NCBI GenBank assembly: GCA_020845895.1
Contig: JADLEX010000110.1
Span: 19,583 to 83,582 of the forward strand
Reading direction: 5' to 3'
Origin: Deltaproteobacteria bacterium
GTDB lineage: Bacteria; Lernaellota; Lernaellaia; JACKCT01
DNA length: 64,000 bases
This document shows, piece after piece, positions 1-8,236 of this stretch. The stretch's first letter is position 1. Every line of letters begins with the position of its first letter. The notes beneath the pieces were generated by a model, which was not told the DNA's origin, ran no database searches, and saw only the letters and a program-made list of their open reading frames with translations. Made by a program: the position numbers and the translations under genes.

Positions 1-1151
1 CGCGCAAGACCGAAACGCTGCTCGAGGCGGGGTGCACCGTGAGCGTCATCGCGCGCGAAGCCCCGGCGCGCGTGATCGAACTGGCGAGCGCGCATCGAAT
101 CGCGCTCCACGTGCGTGAATATCGGCACGGCGACGCCGGCGGTTTCGATCTGGTCGTCTCGGCGACGGGCGATCGCGATCTCGCCACGTCGATCGCCGAT
201 GAGGTTCGCGCGCGGGGCGGTCTCTTCAACTGCGCCGACGCGCCGGAACTCGGCAACGTTCACCTGCCCGCCGTGTTCCGCGAGGGATCGGTATCGGTGG
301 CTGTTTCCACCGGCGGCGATTCGCCCGGACTGGCCACCCGCGTGCGAGATTTTCTCCGCGCGTCAATTTCTCCCCGGCTCGTCGAGGCGGTTTGGCGAGG
401 GGCCGACGTTTCGAGCGAAGGTCCCGGAACCGTATTTCTCGTCGGCGCGGGACCCGGCGACCCGGATCTCATCACGCTGGCCGCGATTTCCGCGCTCGCA
501 CGGGCCGACGTGATTCTCTACGACATGCTCGTCAATCCCGAACTGCTGCGTTTCGCGCGCCGCGAAGCGATCCGAGAATTCGTCGGCAAGTCCGCGGGAG
601 GCGAATACACGCCGCAAGCCGAAATCAACGAGCGCCTTTACGCCCACGCCGTCGCGGGGCGAACGGTGGTGCGTCTCAAGGGCGGCGATCCGTTTCTTTT
701 TGGTCGCGGCTCAGAGGAATGGCGCTATCTGGCGGAGCGCGGTGTTCCCGTGGAATGCGTCAACGGGGTGAGTTCGGCGTTCGCGGCGATCACCGCCGCC
801 GGCTATCCCCTGACGGAACGAGAGCGCTGCGACAGCGTCTTCGTGACGACGGGTCATCGCTCCGTTTCGCCGGGTACTCGCCTCGTGCCCGACTACGACC
901 CCGGCGTTGTGGCGATCGTTCTCATGGCGTCGAAATCGCTCGCCGAGGTGCTTGCCGCTTTTCGCGAGCATGGCTGGTCCGACGCGACGCCCGCCGTGAT
1001 GATCTCGCGTGCGACGTTGCCCGACCAGCGACACGTGGCTTCGACGCTCGGCGAGGTTGCCGAGGCGAGCCGGACGGCGCAACTCGCCACACCCGCGCTG
1101 CTGGCCGTCGGCGACGCGCTCGACGCGCCGATCGTCAGCCCCCGACCGTGA
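1..1151 (+). CDS. cysG: Siroheme synthase CysG-like (5' end cut by window edge)
   Basis: Bifunctional or trifunctional enzyme making siroheme from uroporphyrinogen III. The open frame runs in from the left edge (RKTETLLEAGCTVSVIA, the usual start of the precorrin-2 dehydrogenase fold after its NAD-binding glycines), so the true start lies outside. The first ~120 residues are dehydrogenase/chelatase: the catalytic Asp of CysG is kept in FNCADAP, and STGGDSP matches the Ser loop. The rest is the SAM-dependent uroporphyrinogen methyltransferase, with GAGPGDPDLITL and KGGDPFLFGRG. Siroheme is the cofactor of the sulfite reductase fusion at 24.9 kb, so the two probably serve one pathway although they are 24 kb apart. 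The stop overlaps the convergent EamA gene by 17 bases. Family call is firm; absence of any key residue upstream cannot be judged. Confidence 0.93.
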   Translation, partial: RKTETLLEAGCTVSVIAREAPARVIELASAHRIALHVREYRHGDAGGFDLVVSATGDRDLATSIADEVRARGGLFNCADAPELGNVHLPAVFREGSVSVAVSTGGDSPGLATRVRDFLRASISPRLVEAVWRGADVSSEGPGTVFLVGAGPGDPDLITLAAISALARADVILYDMLVNPELLRFARREAIREFVGKSAGGEYTPQAEINERLYAHAVAGRTVVRLKGGDPFLFGRGSEEWRYLAERGVPVECVNGVSSAFAAITAAGYPLTERERCDSVFVTTGHRSVSPGTRLVPDYDPGVVAIVLMASKSLAEVLAAFREHGWSDATPAVMISRATLPDQRHVASTLGEVAEASRTAQLATPALLAVGDALDAPIVSPRP

Positions 1152-2040
1152 GGTAGATTCCGGCGAGGCCCGTCAGAATGAGCGCGACCCGCGGCGCGAG
1201 CCGCTCACGTGTGCCCTGGTCGGGCACGGTATGGGGTCGCAGGCCGTTCAGCCCCAGAATGAGCGCGGTGGAAAAGAGCGGCGCGCTGGAGAAGATGACC
1301 ATGACGAGTGTGACCGGGCCGCGGCTCACCGCGTGGACCATCGCCCACACGCCGAGCATGGCGAACCCCTCGCTGAAGTAGAGGAGAAACGTCCGCCGTC
1401 CGATGGACCGGATCGACGCGACGCACTCGTCGCGAACGCGGCGCGGTGCAAGCGCAATCATCATCGCGGGAATCGTTCCAAGGCGGTCGAAAACGAACCA
1501 GGTGGCCGCGTCGACGTGCGTCGTCCCGTACTTCGTGGCGACGTTGGCGATCGCGGCGATGAGGCTTGCGGCGACGGTCATGGCAATCGCCGAAAATCCG
1601 ACATGACGATGTTCACCGCTCGGCGCGCCGACGAAACCGAGCAGTGCGGTGACGACCAGGACGAGCGCCATGCCCGCGTATCGCTCCGCGCCGAAGACCT
1701 CACCGAGCACGAGCGCACCGAGTACGGCGACGAAGACGGTGCGGATGTAGAACAGCGCGGCGGCGACGGGCGCGTCGAGGCGGCGCATCACCCAGTAGAA
1801 CAGCGCGATGACGCCGTACATCGAACCGCCGCAGGCCATGGCGAGCAGCGCAAAGGGCCACGGACACGCGGACAGGCCGACGGTGGCGACGACGATCGCG
1901 GCTGCCGTCACTGACGCGGCGGTCAACGGAACGAGATACGCGGCGGTCGTCATGCGCCATTTCGACAGCACGATCTTGTCGACGATCTGAACGCTGCCCA
2001 TGATGGCCGCGGCCAGCAATGCGAGAACAACCCAGCTCAT
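1135..2040 (-). CDS. EamA/DMT-family membrane transporter
   Basis: A 301-residue integral membrane protein with about ten hydrophobic segments and an internal two-fold repeat (segments 1-5 and 6-10), the layout of the EamA drug/metabolite transporter superfamily. The first repeat starts SWVVLALLAAAIMGSVQIVDK and its fourth helix has FYIRTVFVAVLGALVLGEVF, where the Leu-Gly-Glu turn is typical of the family. EamA proteins export or import small metabolites and the substrate cannot be read from sequence. The ATG start gives a membrane segment at once with no signal peptide. It converges on cysG with a 17-base overlap of the reading frames and lies 94 bases downstream of the DUF819 gene on the same strand, so the two carriers may be co-transcribed. 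Confidence 0.85.
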   Translation of the reverse strand: MSWVVLALLAAAIMGSVQIVDKIVLSKWRMTTAAYLVPLTAASVTAAAIVVATVGLSACPWPFALLAMACGGSMYGVIALFYWVMRRLDAPVAAALFYIRTVFVAVLGALVLGEVFGAERYAGMALVLVVTALLGFVGAPSGEHRHVGFSAIAMTVAASLIAAIANVATKYGTTHVDAATWFVFDRLGTIPAMMIALAPRRVRDECVASIRSIGRRTFLLYFSEGFAMLGVWAMVHAVSRGPVTLVMVIFSSAPLFSTALILGLNGLRPHTVPDQGTRERLAPRVALILTGLAGIYLTVGG

Positions 2041-2134
2041 CTTCTCTCCGAAAAGCCGATCAACATACGCACGAACACACGCGCGGCAATACCCCGCGCG
2101 GAGGGCTCACCACGGATTTGTGATGAATGCGCCC

Positions 2135-3256
2135 CTAGCGCACGAGCCACGCCAGACCGAGGCCGAGATAATTGCCGAGCGCGTACCCCATCAGTCCGGT
2201 CGTGAGGCCCGAAACGACGATGTCGCGGTTTTTCAGCGAGGCTGCGACGGGACCCACGAAGGCGGGACCGAAGATGGCGGCGGTGGAGGTGATGATGGCC
2301 GTGTCGGCATCGATGCGGGCGATGGCGGCAAGCGCGAAGTGCAGCGCGGCCGACGCGAACAGGACAACCGCGACATAGAGCAGGTACACGCCGCCGACGT
2401 CCACGATCCGGCGCAGGTCCGCAATGAGGCCGATGGACGCGCAGAACGCCAGCAGCACGAACTCCCCCGTCTGATACGATCCCGCGATGGCGCGAACGCC
2501 GGGCAGCATCGAAAGGCCGATTCCGCCGCTCGTCACGGCGAGCATGACGAGGACGGTTTCGATCTTGCCCAACACGAGGAGCGAGAGTCCGATCGATCCC
2601 CCCGCCACGAGCGCCGCCAGCAGGATCGAAATCGCCCGGTCCTTCGCGCGCACGTCTTCCGTGCCCCGGAGCATGGGATCGGCCACCGGCTCGCCTTCCG
2701 GCGAGCGAAACGCGGGCATGACGCGGAGCAACAGGCGCTGCGCGACGCTGACCAGAAACAGCAGATACACGGAACTGGCGATGACGTCCGCGCCGTTGAC
2801 GAGCACGAACGTTTCGTCGGAAACGCCGAGGGCGATGCCGATCGCGGACATGTTCGGCGTGCCGCCGACGTACACACCGACGAGCATTCCCGCGATCTTC
2901 CACGCATCGGGAATCGATCCGGCGAACATGCGCGCCGCGATGCCCGACACGATCAGCACGGCGACGCACGCGAGGGCGAACGACACGAGTGTGGAACGCG
3001 CCAGTCCGAACCAGCGGCGCACATCGCACGAAAACAGCAGCATCGGAATCGCGAGACCGACCGCCGCTTCGCTGATCGATGTCGCGAGCGCCGCGTCGAT
3101 CGCGCCCATCGCGAAATTTGCCGTGACGATCCCCGCCCCGTAACAGAGCACGACCGGGCCGAGCACGCCGAGCAGACGCACCCGCCGCGCGCCGAAGACG
3201 GCCAGCGCAGGCACGACGAAGGCAAACAGAAGCGTGAAAATCGCGCGTGCGTCCAT
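2135..3256 (-). CDS. DUF819-family membrane protein (YjcL-like)
   Basis: A 373-residue protein with roughly ten to twelve membrane segments. The most telling stretch is GVYVGGTPNMSAIGIALGV near residues 125-145, the conserved glycine-rich GGTPN loop of the DUF819 family, whose members resemble sodium-coupled carriers and bile-acid/sodium symporter folds. The substrate is unknown. The frame on the opposite strand is also open for most of this length, but only this strand gives regular hydrophobic helices. The ATG at 3256 is followed directly by a hydrophobic helix. It is divergent from the TSUP-family gene, with 57 bases between the starts. Confidence 0.82.
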   Translation of the reverse strand: MDARAIFTLLFAFVVPALAVFGARRVRLLGVLGPVVLCYGAGIVTANFAMGAIDAALATSISEAAVGLAIPMLLFSCDVRRWFGLARSTLVSFALACVAVLIVSGIAARMFAGSIPDAWKIAGMLVGVYVGGTPNMSAIGIALGVSDETFVLVNGADVIASSVYLLFLVSVAQRLLLRVMPAFRSPEGEPVADPMLRGTEDVRAKDRAISILLAALVAGGSIGLSLLVLGKIETVLVMLAVTSGGIGLSMLPGVRAIAGSYQTGEFVLLAFCASIGLIADLRRIVDVGGVYLLYVAVVLFASAALHFALAAIARIDADTAIITSTAAIFGPAFVGPVAASLKNRDIVVSGLTTGLMGYALGNYLGLGLAWLVR

Positions 3257-3313
3257 CGGAGGTCCTTGCGGAATCGACGGATGCTAGCATAACTGGAGCG
3301 CGTTTGGGCCAAG

Positions 3314-4069
3314 GTGGTTTGGGAGCCGCTCTTGATCTGGGTCACGCTGGGCTGCATCGTTGCATTCGCGTTTACCGTCGAAACCATCGCGGGTTTCGGC
3401 GCGACGGTCATCAGTGTGAGTCTCGCGGCGAACCTGATGCCGCTCGACGAGCTGCTGCCCATCGTCGTTCCGCTGAACGTGGCGCTCTCGGCGTACCTCG
3501 TTGGTCGTCACGCACGACATGTCGATCGAGGCGTTCTCGTGCGCCGCTTCCTGCCGTCGTTCGGGCTCGGAATGCCGATCGGACTCGCGCTCTTCAATCT
3601 CCTGCCCGCGGTCGCGCTAAAACTCCTGCTTGGCGCGTTCCTGTGCATCTTCGCGCCGCTCGAACTTCGCCGGCTGACGCGCCCGGGCGGCGAAGACGCG
3701 AAGCCGGTTGACGGCGTGGCGCAGGCGGCGCTTCTCGGCGCGGCGGGGGTGATTCACGGCGCGCTCTCGACCGGCGGGCCGCTCGTCGTCTACTGGGCCG
3801 GGCGCGCCATCCTCGACAAGTCGGTCTTTCGTGCGACGCTCTCCGCCCTGTGGCTCGCTACCGGTCTCGTTCTCGTCGCGAACTACGCGGCGACGGGCCT
3901 GGTCACCGGCGCGACGCTTGCGCGCTCCGCCATGCTTTTCGTGTCGGTTTTCGTGGGCATCGGCGCGGGCGAGTGGCTGCACGCGCGGGTGAGTGAACGA
4001 CGATTTCGCGTTCTCGCTTACGCGTTGCTGCTTCTGACGGGAATCACGCTCGTGGTCACCAACATCTAA
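3314..4069 (+). CDS. TSUP-family permease (TauE/SafE-like)
   Basis: A 251-residue protein with seven to eight hydrophobic segments. The N-terminal ETIAGFGATVISVSLAANL and the repeated second half starting GAAGVIHGALSTGGPLVVYW are the two paired glycine-rich signatures of the TauE/SafE (sulfite/sulfonate/organic anion) exporter family. The substrate is not determined, though export of sulfite or other sulfur anions is a family theme and fits the sulfur genes elsewhere here. A GTG at 3314 gives the full frame, but a TTG at 3332 has a better spaced GGGAG ribosome binding site (3322-3326), so the true protein may be six residues shorter. A strong bidirectional hairpin follows the stop. Confidence 0.85.
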   Translation: MVWEPLLIWVTLGCIVAFAFTVETIAGFGATVISVSLAANLMPLDELLPIVVPLNVALSAYLVGRHARHVDRGVLVRRFLPSFGLGMPIGLALFNLLPAVALKLLLGAFLCIFAPLELRRLTRPGGEDAKPVDGVAQAALLGAAGVIHGALSTGGPLVVYWAGRAILDKSVFRATLSALWLATGLVLVANYAATGLVTGATLARSAMLFVSVFVGIGAGEWLHARVSERRFRVLAYALLLLTGITLVVTNI

Positions 4070-4075
4070 ACGCGA

Positions 4076-4098
4076 TCGGGCGGCAAAAAGCCGCCCGA
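4076..4098. terminator. Bidirectional terminator hairpin
   Basis: A perfect nine-base-pair stem (TCGGGCGGC and GCCGCCCGA) around an AAAAA loop sits between two convergent stop codons, seven bases after the TSUP gene and 24 bases before the porin stop. It can end transcripts from both sides. There is no long T run on either strand. Confidence 0.75.
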
Positions 4099-4121
4099 CG
4101 TGATGACGCGTTCATCGCCGA

Positions 4122-5519
4122 TCAGAAATTGAGCACGCCCTGCATGGAAAACGTGTTGTTGTCGAGCTCGGGCAACTGCATGGAAAACGTGTTGTTGTCG
4201 AGCTCGGGCATGCCTTCGAGTTCGGCGCGGTCGGTGTAGTCGAGCTGCAGCTTCAGCTTGTGGTGCGTCGCCGCGTGGAAGTTGATGCCGTAGGTCGACG
4301 CCGCGAGCCGCCGCGTGTCCATCACATCCGTCAGCAGATCGAGTTCGTACGTCTCATACCGGGCCGCGAGTTCAACGTGGCGCGGAATGACGAACAGTCC
4401 GCCCTGCACGTACCAACCCTTTGTCTCCCAATCCTCGGCGAAACGGTCCGCCACGACATCTTCCTCGAATTCTGGCTCGAATCGCGTGACGATGTACTCG
4501 CCCTGCACCGACAGGCCCGACCACTTGAACTCGGCGTCCGCGCCGACCGCCTTGACGACGCGGTCGATGTCGTTGTTCTGCATCATCGATGCGCCGAGCG
4601 ACAACGAAGGACGCACCGCCTCCGGCGATTTCGCGACACCCTTCGCCGGCCACCAGCGGGGCATCGTGTCACCTTCGCCGCCGCGCAGCGGCGAAAAGAG
4701 ATCGACCTGCGCGCGGGCCGCGTAGAGCATGTTGTCGTTGTTGTCGCTCGTGTAAACGTGGTCGCCCTGCCCGTTGTACGCACCGCCGTCGATCGACAAC
4801 CGGCACCACTGTCGGTTGTCCGCACCCGCGAGCACTTTGTAGTCCTGATGCACGGTCGCGCCGAGGTCGTAGCGGATCGGCAATTCGGAAACGACCATCG
4901 AGCGGTTGATGAACTGCAACTCGGTGGTGGACTTCAGGCTCTGGCGCGAGAACGGAACCTTCTGCGCGCCCAGCGTCATGCCCCACGAACCGACGAAGGG
5001 ACCTTTCTCCAGCGCCTCGGGCGTGTAGAGCCCGCGCATGTAAGCCTGATCGACGCGAAGGCCCATCTTGCCGTCGGCACGCGAATCGCCCTCGACGCTC
5101 ATCTTCGCCGTGAGCCACGGGAAGATCACGCGGCCGTGCAGGCCGAGCTCGGCTTTGTTCACCCAGAAGTTGCGTTCCTCGTCGGGCGAGCCGGGGTACT
5201 CGATCACCTCGTCGTACTTCATCTGATTGTACGGCGTGAATCCGACCGCGAGGGCGCCTTCCGGCCCGAGCGAGTAGAAGCGCGACTTCGCCATGCGGGC
5301 CGCGGCCCGATTGTACGCCTCGTCGTCGAGGACGCCCCGCGATCGGAGAAGATCCAGCAGCTCCAGATCCGCGTCCACGGAATCCTTCTCGACCTTCGAC
5401 TCATCGACCGGCCACAGGTCCGGAATCACCTGTTGCGCGTTCGCCGACACGACCAGACCGAGCACCATCACGATCGCCGAAAATGCGGCCACGGCTCGCG
5501 GCATGAATTTCCCCCTCAC
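4122..5519 (-). CDS. OprO/OprP-like outer-membrane porin
   Basis: A 465-residue beta-barrel precursor. Residues 1-28 form a signal peptide ending ANAQQ. Residues 45-80 (LELLDLLRSRGVLDDEAYNR) are the short helical coiled segment that precedes the barrel in phosphate-selective porins O and P, and LKSTTELQFINRSMV matches the conserved RQ...FxxRS part of that family. The protein ends in GVLNF; a terminal Phe is the usual outer-membrane assembly signal. A 12-residue unit, LPELDNNTFSMQ, is exactly duplicated just before the end through a 36-base tandem repeat. The start codon overlaps the stop of the acylase gene by four bases (ATGA), so it is translationally coupled and is the last gene of a three-gene operon. 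Phosphate selectivity is not proven; the partner phosphodiesterase makes it plausible. Confidence 0.85.
   Translation of the reverse strand: MRGKFMPRAVAAFSAIVMVLGLVVSANAQQVIPDLWPVDESKVEKDSVDADLELLDLLRSRGVLDDEAYNRAAARMAKSRFYSLGPEGALAVGFTPYNQMKYDEVIEYPGSPDEERNFWVNKAELGLHGRVIFPWLTAKMSVEGDSRADGKMGLRVDQAYMRGLYTPEALEKGPFVGSWGMTLGAQKVPFSRQSLKSTTELQFINRSMVVSELPIRYDLGATVHQDYKVLAGADNRQWCRLSIDGGAYNGQGDHVYTSDNNDNMLYAARAQVDLFSPLRGGEGDTMPRWWPAKGVAKSPEAVRPSLSLGASMMQNNDIDRVVKAVGADAEFKWSGLSVQGEYIVTRFEPEFEEDVVADRFAEDWETKGWYVQGGLFVIPRHVELAARYETYELDLLTDVMDTRRLAASTYGINFHAATHHKLKLQLDYTDRAELEGMPELDNNTFSMQLPELDNNTFSMQGVLNF
4140..4210. repeat. 36-base tandem duplication inside porin gene
   Basis: Two identical units of about 35 bases, 4140-4174 and 4176-4210, with period 36. 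The duplication keeps frame and repeats twelve residues of the last beta strands of the porin. Confidence 0.95.
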
Positions 5520-8236
5520 TTGCCCGCCGGCACGAAACGAATGCGTTTCACGGTCACGGGAATGATTTCGTCCAAGGTGTAAAGCAGCGGGACGTACTCG
5601 CCCGCCATGTATTCATCGTGCAGATTGTCCATGTAGACCGACGCGGGACGTTCGACCTGCCCGCCCGGCAGCGCCGCCAGCGCGGGATAACGATCGCCAT
5701 CCATCTCCATCACCATGCGCGCGGCGGGCGCGTGACCGTTGTGGAAGTCGTCCACGAGGCCGTACGGATTCGCGACGTTGATCGTGAACCAGCCGCCGTC
5801 GGACGGCGACTCGGGCAACGCCGGGGCGATGAGCGACGGAATGCTGATGCCCTCGAACGCCAGCGCGAACTCGGCGGTGTGGAGCCGCCCCCACTGCCAC
5901 TCGGCCATTTCCGGCCCGATGCCGTCCTCCGACGCGAGCCACGCAATCGCATCGCCGAGCGCGTCGAGCAGGATGTCTTCCTTCGACTCGATCACCGGAG
6001 TCGTGATGTCGTCCCACCACAGCTCGCCGTGATTCGTCTTCTCCGGGCTTTCGAGAAGGTTCAGCAACGCGCGGGCTTCCCATTGCGGACCCGACTCCGA
6101 CTCATCGCCCGGCAGTTCCACGTCGGCCTCGGCGAACTCGTCGCCGAATGCGTTGACGATGACGCGGCCAAGCCAGACGTGGAAGAGCGTCGCGGAGACC
6201 GACTGAAACGCCTTCTCCGAGTCGGTGTACTCCGGCCGGTACCGGTCGGCGACCGCGGCGGGCGTCGAGAAATCCCACGTCGCAAGTTGGTCGATGGCGC
6301 GCTTCATGTCGGGCGCCACCAGATCGGGGCGGACGTTGTACGCCTTGAACAGGAACGGCAGCATCCGCCGGCCGAAGTCGCTCGTCGTGTCGGACTGGAT
6401 GCGCGCCATGTCGTCCAGCGTCGCACCTTTATCGGTCGCGGAACGAAGCAGACGCGTGATGCGCCCCGCGCGGTAGCCGATGTCCATGTCGTAGTAATAG
6501 TAGTAGTCGTCGTTCGTCGGATTGTTGTCTTTCAGCGTGCCGTAGATGTCGTTGTTCGCCGTCGCGAGATATCCCGACACTGGATTTTTCACGCGCGCCT
6601 GCGCGTCATCGGGAATGTAGCCGTCCCACTCCGAACCGCCCGTGCCCGGAAGCGGGAGGTAAGGCGGCTGCGTGCGCCAGTTTTCCCGAATCGGCAGGTT
6701 GCCCGTGGCGACATAGCCGATATCGCCGTTCACGTCTCCGAGAATCCAGCTATACATGCCGCGGCGATACTCGGAGAACGCATCGAGCCCTTCGTCGAGG
6801 TTCTCGGCGAACAGCACGTCGACGAACGCGTCGAGTTCGTTGCCCGGCGACATGCCCGTCCACGCAAGGCTCACACACGAGGTGCCCTGACACGAACCCG
6901 GAACGATCGGCCCGTGATGCGGAACGAACTGCGTGGCGAGGCTGATCGTGCGCGCCTCGGCGGGATCCGACGAGGTCCAATAGTTCCGGCCGAACTTGCG
7001 GATGGGCACGAGTTGGTTCTCGAAGACCACGTGCTCGTCGTCCTTCTTCGGCCGAGTTTCGATATAGACGTCGTACGCGTCGATCGCCGCGTTGGTGCCG
7101 CTCCACGCCACGTAGTCGTTGTGACCGATCTGCGCGCCGGGTGCGCCCGGAAACGCGAGGCCCGCGAAGGAGACGTCGCCGTCGCCGAAGTGCGTGCTGT
7201 TGACGTGCACGAGGTAGAAGAACGACGGAAAAAGCAGTGACAGGTGTGGGTCGTTCGCCACGAGAGCGTTGCCCGTGGCGCTGTGCGCACCGTCCACGGC
7301 CCAGTTGTTGGAATGCTGCCCCTGCGCGAAGAACGTCTGGCGCGCCGCTTCGATCGTCTCACGCGCGGCCTGCATGGCGGGCAACGCGTCGCGGAGCCGG
7401 TCGGCGATCTCGTCCCATGCGGCGAGGTCGAGTCCGGCCATCGAGTGTTCGGGCTCGCCGCTCTTTGCCGCGGAATCGAGGATTGCCGTGGGGTCGGACG
7501 GTTTGGCGCGATAGATGTCGAAGAATTTCTCCGGTCCGAGCTTCGCCAGCGCCTCGCCGAGCGCGATTTCCTCGGAAGCCGAATTCGATCCGGCCCACAG
7601 GTTCACGACCATGATGCCGAGGATGTCGCGGATCGTCATCGGTTCGATCGACGCGAGGTCGTACGACAGAATGCCCTGGTACATCGAGGGCGGTTCGGCT
7701 TCGGCGCGTCCGGCGACCATGTCGGCCAAATAGGCGTTAACTCCGTCCACGAACGCCTGCAGCGCGAAAATCGTCTTTTCGTCGAGGCGCCCCTCGATCC
7801 AGTCGGCGATGTGCCGACCGTCGGGAGCGGTGAAGAGCGTTCGGAAGTAGTGGTCGACCTCCCAGATCACGACGTCGGCCAACAGCGGCCCGACGAGCGA
7901 CACGTGAGCGATGACCTCGCCGAGCCGGCCGTCGGCGATCTTGCGCGCGAGGTCGATTTCGCCGAAACGATCGCGCGCCTGCATATACCCTTGCAGATAG
8001 AACGCATCTCGATCCGTCCGCGCGTAGATGTGCGGAATGCCCCATTCGTCCACGAGCACATCCGCCTCGTCCTCGAGGTCTGCGTGCTCGATGAGAAGAT
8101 CGACCGGCAGGCCGAGCTCGTCCGCCGTGCCCGACTCGTCCTCGGCCTTGTCGCCGTGCTCGCAGCCGACCGCGAAGGCGATCAGGACCATCGCCGCGAA
8201 GGCAAACGCACGAAACTCAGTCCACCGCGATGTCAT
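5516..8236 (-). CDS. Penicillin-acylase-family lipoprotein (Ntn amidohydrolase)
   Basis: A 906-residue N-terminal-nucleophile amidohydrolase that would cleave N-acyl amide bonds (penicillins, acyl-homoserine lactones, N-acyl amino acids or lipids). Residues 1-25 are a lipoprotein signal ending AFAVGC, so the enzyme is anchored at the membrane. The alpha chain region has VDEWGIPHIYA and GYMQARDRF. The nucleophile is Ser309 in GQHSNNWAV, which becomes the beta-chain N-terminus after self-cleavage; most relatives have Gly just before this Ser and here it is His. NDPHLSL follows as expected. Its start lies 20 bases inside the end of the phosphodiesterase gene and its stop overlaps the porin start, so all three are coupled. 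The substrate is unknown. Confidence 0.92.
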   Translation of the reverse strand: MTSRWTEFRAFAFAAMVLIAFAVGCEHGDKAEDESGTADELGLPVDLLIEHADLEDEADVLVDEWGIPHIYARTDRDAFYLQGYMQARDRFGEIDLARKIADGRLGEVIAHVSLVGPLLADVVIWEVDHYFRTLFTAPDGRHIADWIEGRLDEKTIFALQAFVDGVNAYLADMVAGRAEAEPPSMYQGILSYDLASIEPMTIRDILGIMVVNLWAGSNSASEEIALGEALAKLGPEKFFDIYRAKPSDPTAILDSAAKSGEPEHSMAGLDLAAWDEIADRLRDALPAMQAARETIEAARQTFFAQGQHSNNWAVDGAHSATGNALVANDPHLSLLFPSFFYLVHVNSTHFGDGDVSFAGLAFPGAPGAQIGHNDYVAWSGTNAAIDAYDVYIETRPKKDDEHVVFENQLVPIRKFGRNYWTSSDPAEARTISLATQFVPHHGPIVPGSCQGTSCVSLAWTGMSPGNELDAFVDVLFAENLDEGLDAFSEYRRGMYSWILGDVNGDIGYVATGNLPIRENWRTQPPYLPLPGTGGSEWDGYIPDDAQARVKNPVSGYLATANNDIYGTLKDNNPTNDDYYYYYDMDIGYRAGRITRLLRSATDKGATLDDMARIQSDTTSDFGRRMLPFLFKAYNVRPDLVAPDMKRAIDQLATWDFSTPAAVADRYRPEYTDSEKAFQSVSATLFHVWLGRVIVNAFGDEFAEADVELPGDESESGPQWEARALLNLLESPEKTNHGELWWDDITTPVIESKEDILLDALGDAIAWLASEDGIGPEMAEWQWGRLHTAEFALAFEGISIPSLIAPALPESPSDGGWFTINVANPYGLVDDFHNGHAPAARMVMEMDGDRYPALAALPGGQVERPASVYMDNLHDEYMAGEYVPLLYTLDEIIPVTVKRIRFVPAGK

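Noticed and set aside
2000..3292. Long plus-strand frame (430 codons) opposite the DUF819 gene, rich in Arg, His and Asp
   Set aside because: Composition is that of an antisense shadow of a high-GC membrane gene; no hydrophobic core or motif, while the minus strand gives clear transmembrane helices.
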